DNA from: Betaproteobacteria bacterium
GTDB lineage: Bacteria > Pseudomonadota > Gammaproteobacteria > Burkholderiales > SG8-41
DNA: 16,373 nt
Assembly: GCA_021414185.1 (NCBI GenBank)
Contig: JAIOOZ010000125.1
Location: forward strand, 1 to 16,373
Direction: 5' to 3'
Both the position numbers and the translations under genes were made by a program. The notes under the pieces were generated by a model. It searched no databases. It worked only from the letters and a program-made list of their open reading frames with translations, and was not told where the DNA came from. Below, in pieces: positions 15,362 through 16,373 of the stretch. Positions within the stretch are counted from its first letter, which is position 1. Every line of letters begins with the position of its first letter.

Positions 15362-16373
15362 ATGGACACGCTGACGCATGCGTTGAGCGGGGCTTTGCTT
15401 GCGCGGGCCACTGCGCGCGTTCGTCCGGAACCTGGCGGTTTGTCGATGCGCGCCCGTCTCGCGGTCGGCTTTCTCGCAGCGGCGTTTCCGGATTGCGACA
15501 TCGTGGTGTCGCCGGTATCGCCCTTGGCCTATCTCTACAACCATCGCGGCGTCACACATTCCCTGCTGATGCTGCCGCTATGGGCGGTGCTGCTGGGGCT
15601 CATATGCGCGTGGGTGATAGGGCGCGACCGCTCGCGCTGGCGCAGTTGCGCCGTCGTGGCCGGCCTCGGCGTGGGCGCGCACATACTCGGCGACATAATC
15701 ACGCCGTACGGCACGATGATATTCGCGCCGCTGTCCGACGTGCGCTATGCATGGTCGACGACTTTCATCATCGACCTGTGGTTCTCCGGCATTATTCTCA
15801 GCGGGCTCGCTGCCTCCGCGGTGTGGCGCAAGTCGCGCATGCCGGCAGTGATCGCACTGTGCGTGCTCGTCGCCTATGTCGGATTTCAGTGGGTGCAGCG
15901 GCAACGCGCGCTCGAATTCGGCGAGGCCCATGCGCGTGCGGCCGGCTATTCGCAGTACCAGGTGGACGCCGTGCCGCAACCGCCGCTGCCATTCAACTGG
16001 AACGTCTTCGTCACCGAACCGGAGCAGGAGCATTACAGCGTGCTTAGTTTGCTGCGCAGCGAGCCGCCGGTGCCGCTGGCGGACGACGCGGGATTTTTCA
16101 CGCGCATAGGCGCGCCTTACCTGCCGCCTGCCAACGCGGTCTGGCTGACGGTGCCGCGTTACGGCAGCGGGGCGGAAGACCGGGCGCTGGCACGGGAAGC
16201 CTGGGAGCAGCCGAATTTCGCGTTCTACCGCTGGTTTACGCGTCATCCCGCGCTTTACAAGATCGAGCGCGGTTCCTCGCCCTGCGTATGGTTCGAAGAT
16301 CTGAAGTTTTTTACGCCGGGGCGGGGGCGCATGCCGTTTCGCTATGGCATGTGCCGTGAAGGCGGCGCGTGGC
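15362..16373 (+). CDS. Membrane-bound metal-dependent hydrolase, YdjM-like, cut by the window edge
   Basis: An open frame of 337 codons from ATG 15362 to the right edge with no stop. It begins MDTLTHALSGALLARA and has the conserved metal-ligand histidines of this family: THAL (His6), HRGVTHS (about residues 61-67) and GAHILGDIITPYGT (H-x-x-x-D, about 107-120). Hydrophobic segments follow the second motif (LLMLPLWAVLLGLICAWVIG), the third (FIIDLWFSGIILSGLAAS) and MPAVIALCVLVAYVGF, so it is an inner-membrane protein. A large C-terminal part after residue 185 is soluble and rich in aromatic residues, longer than in E. coli YdjM (about 196 residues). The substrate is unknown. It begins 16 bp after the TctC-type gene and may be cotranscribed. 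Confidence 0.82.
   Translation, partial: MDTLTHALSGALLARATARVRPEPGGLSMRARLAVGFLAAAFPDCDIVVSPVSPLAYLYNHRGVTHSLLMLPLWAVLLGLICAWVIGRDRSRWRSCAVVAGLGVGAHILGDIITPYGTMIFAPLSDVRYAWSTTFIIDLWFSGIILSGLAASAVWRKSRMPAVIALCVLVAYVGFQWVQRQRALEFGEAHARAAGYSQYQVDAVPQPPLPFNWNVFVTEPEQEHYSVLSLLRSEPPVPLADDAGFFTRIGAPYLPPANAVWLTVPRYGSGAEDRALAREAWEQPNFAFYRWFTRHPALYKIERGSSPCVWFEDLKFFTPGRGRMPFRYGMCREGGAW

Overview
This window looks like a chromosomal segment of a betaproteobacterium (Burkholderiales/Nitrosomonadales-like). The class follows from the order suhB, trmJ, cysE, iscR, a Bug/TctC-type solute receptor, a short eRF1-like 'translational machinery' protein, and GC-rich codon use throughout. The lineage below class is inference. 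I see no tRNA, rRNA, CRISPR array, transposase or phage gene.

Left third (1-5325): the first 68 codons of mutS run off the left edge on the minus strand. They are followed by a D-2-hydroxyacid dehydrogenase (+), a small eRF1-like protein (-) behind what looks like a complete FNR-type promoter, an ABC-F ATPase of the YbiT subgroup (-), the inositol monophosphatase-family gene suhB (-), and trmJ (+).

Middle (5326-14237): a palindromic repeat pair, then cysE and a nine-gene Fe-S assembly operon: iscR, a NifS/IscS-type cysteine desulfurase, an A-type carrier (iscA/sufA), sufB, sufC, sufD, sufS, sufU and an Nfu-type carrier. The SUF machinery sits where betaproteobacteria usually carry iscRSUA-hscBA-fdx, so SUF appears to have replaced ISC in that slot while keeping iscR. 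The operon encodes two different cysteine desulfurases. Two IscR type-1-like boxes lie in a tandem 28-bp duplication covering the iscR promoter, which suggests feedback repression by cluster-loaded IscR. Cysteine from cysE would feed the desulfurases; SufU accepts sulfur from SufS; SufBCD builds the cluster; the A-type and Nfu proteins would deliver it.

Three places in this otherwise well-conserved block lack a short stretch that their families have: the C-terminal part of trmJ (about 25 codons, in frame), the catalytic segment of cysE (about 71 nt, frameshifting), and the sufB/sufC junction (sufB tail and stop plus sufC start codon). Their similar size and clustering suggest one common cause, either assembly or sequencing loss or real decay. 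This is the most important thing to check.

Right end (14350-16373): a periplasmic Bug/TctC receptor and the start of a long YdjM-like membrane metal-dependent hydrolase that runs off the right edge.
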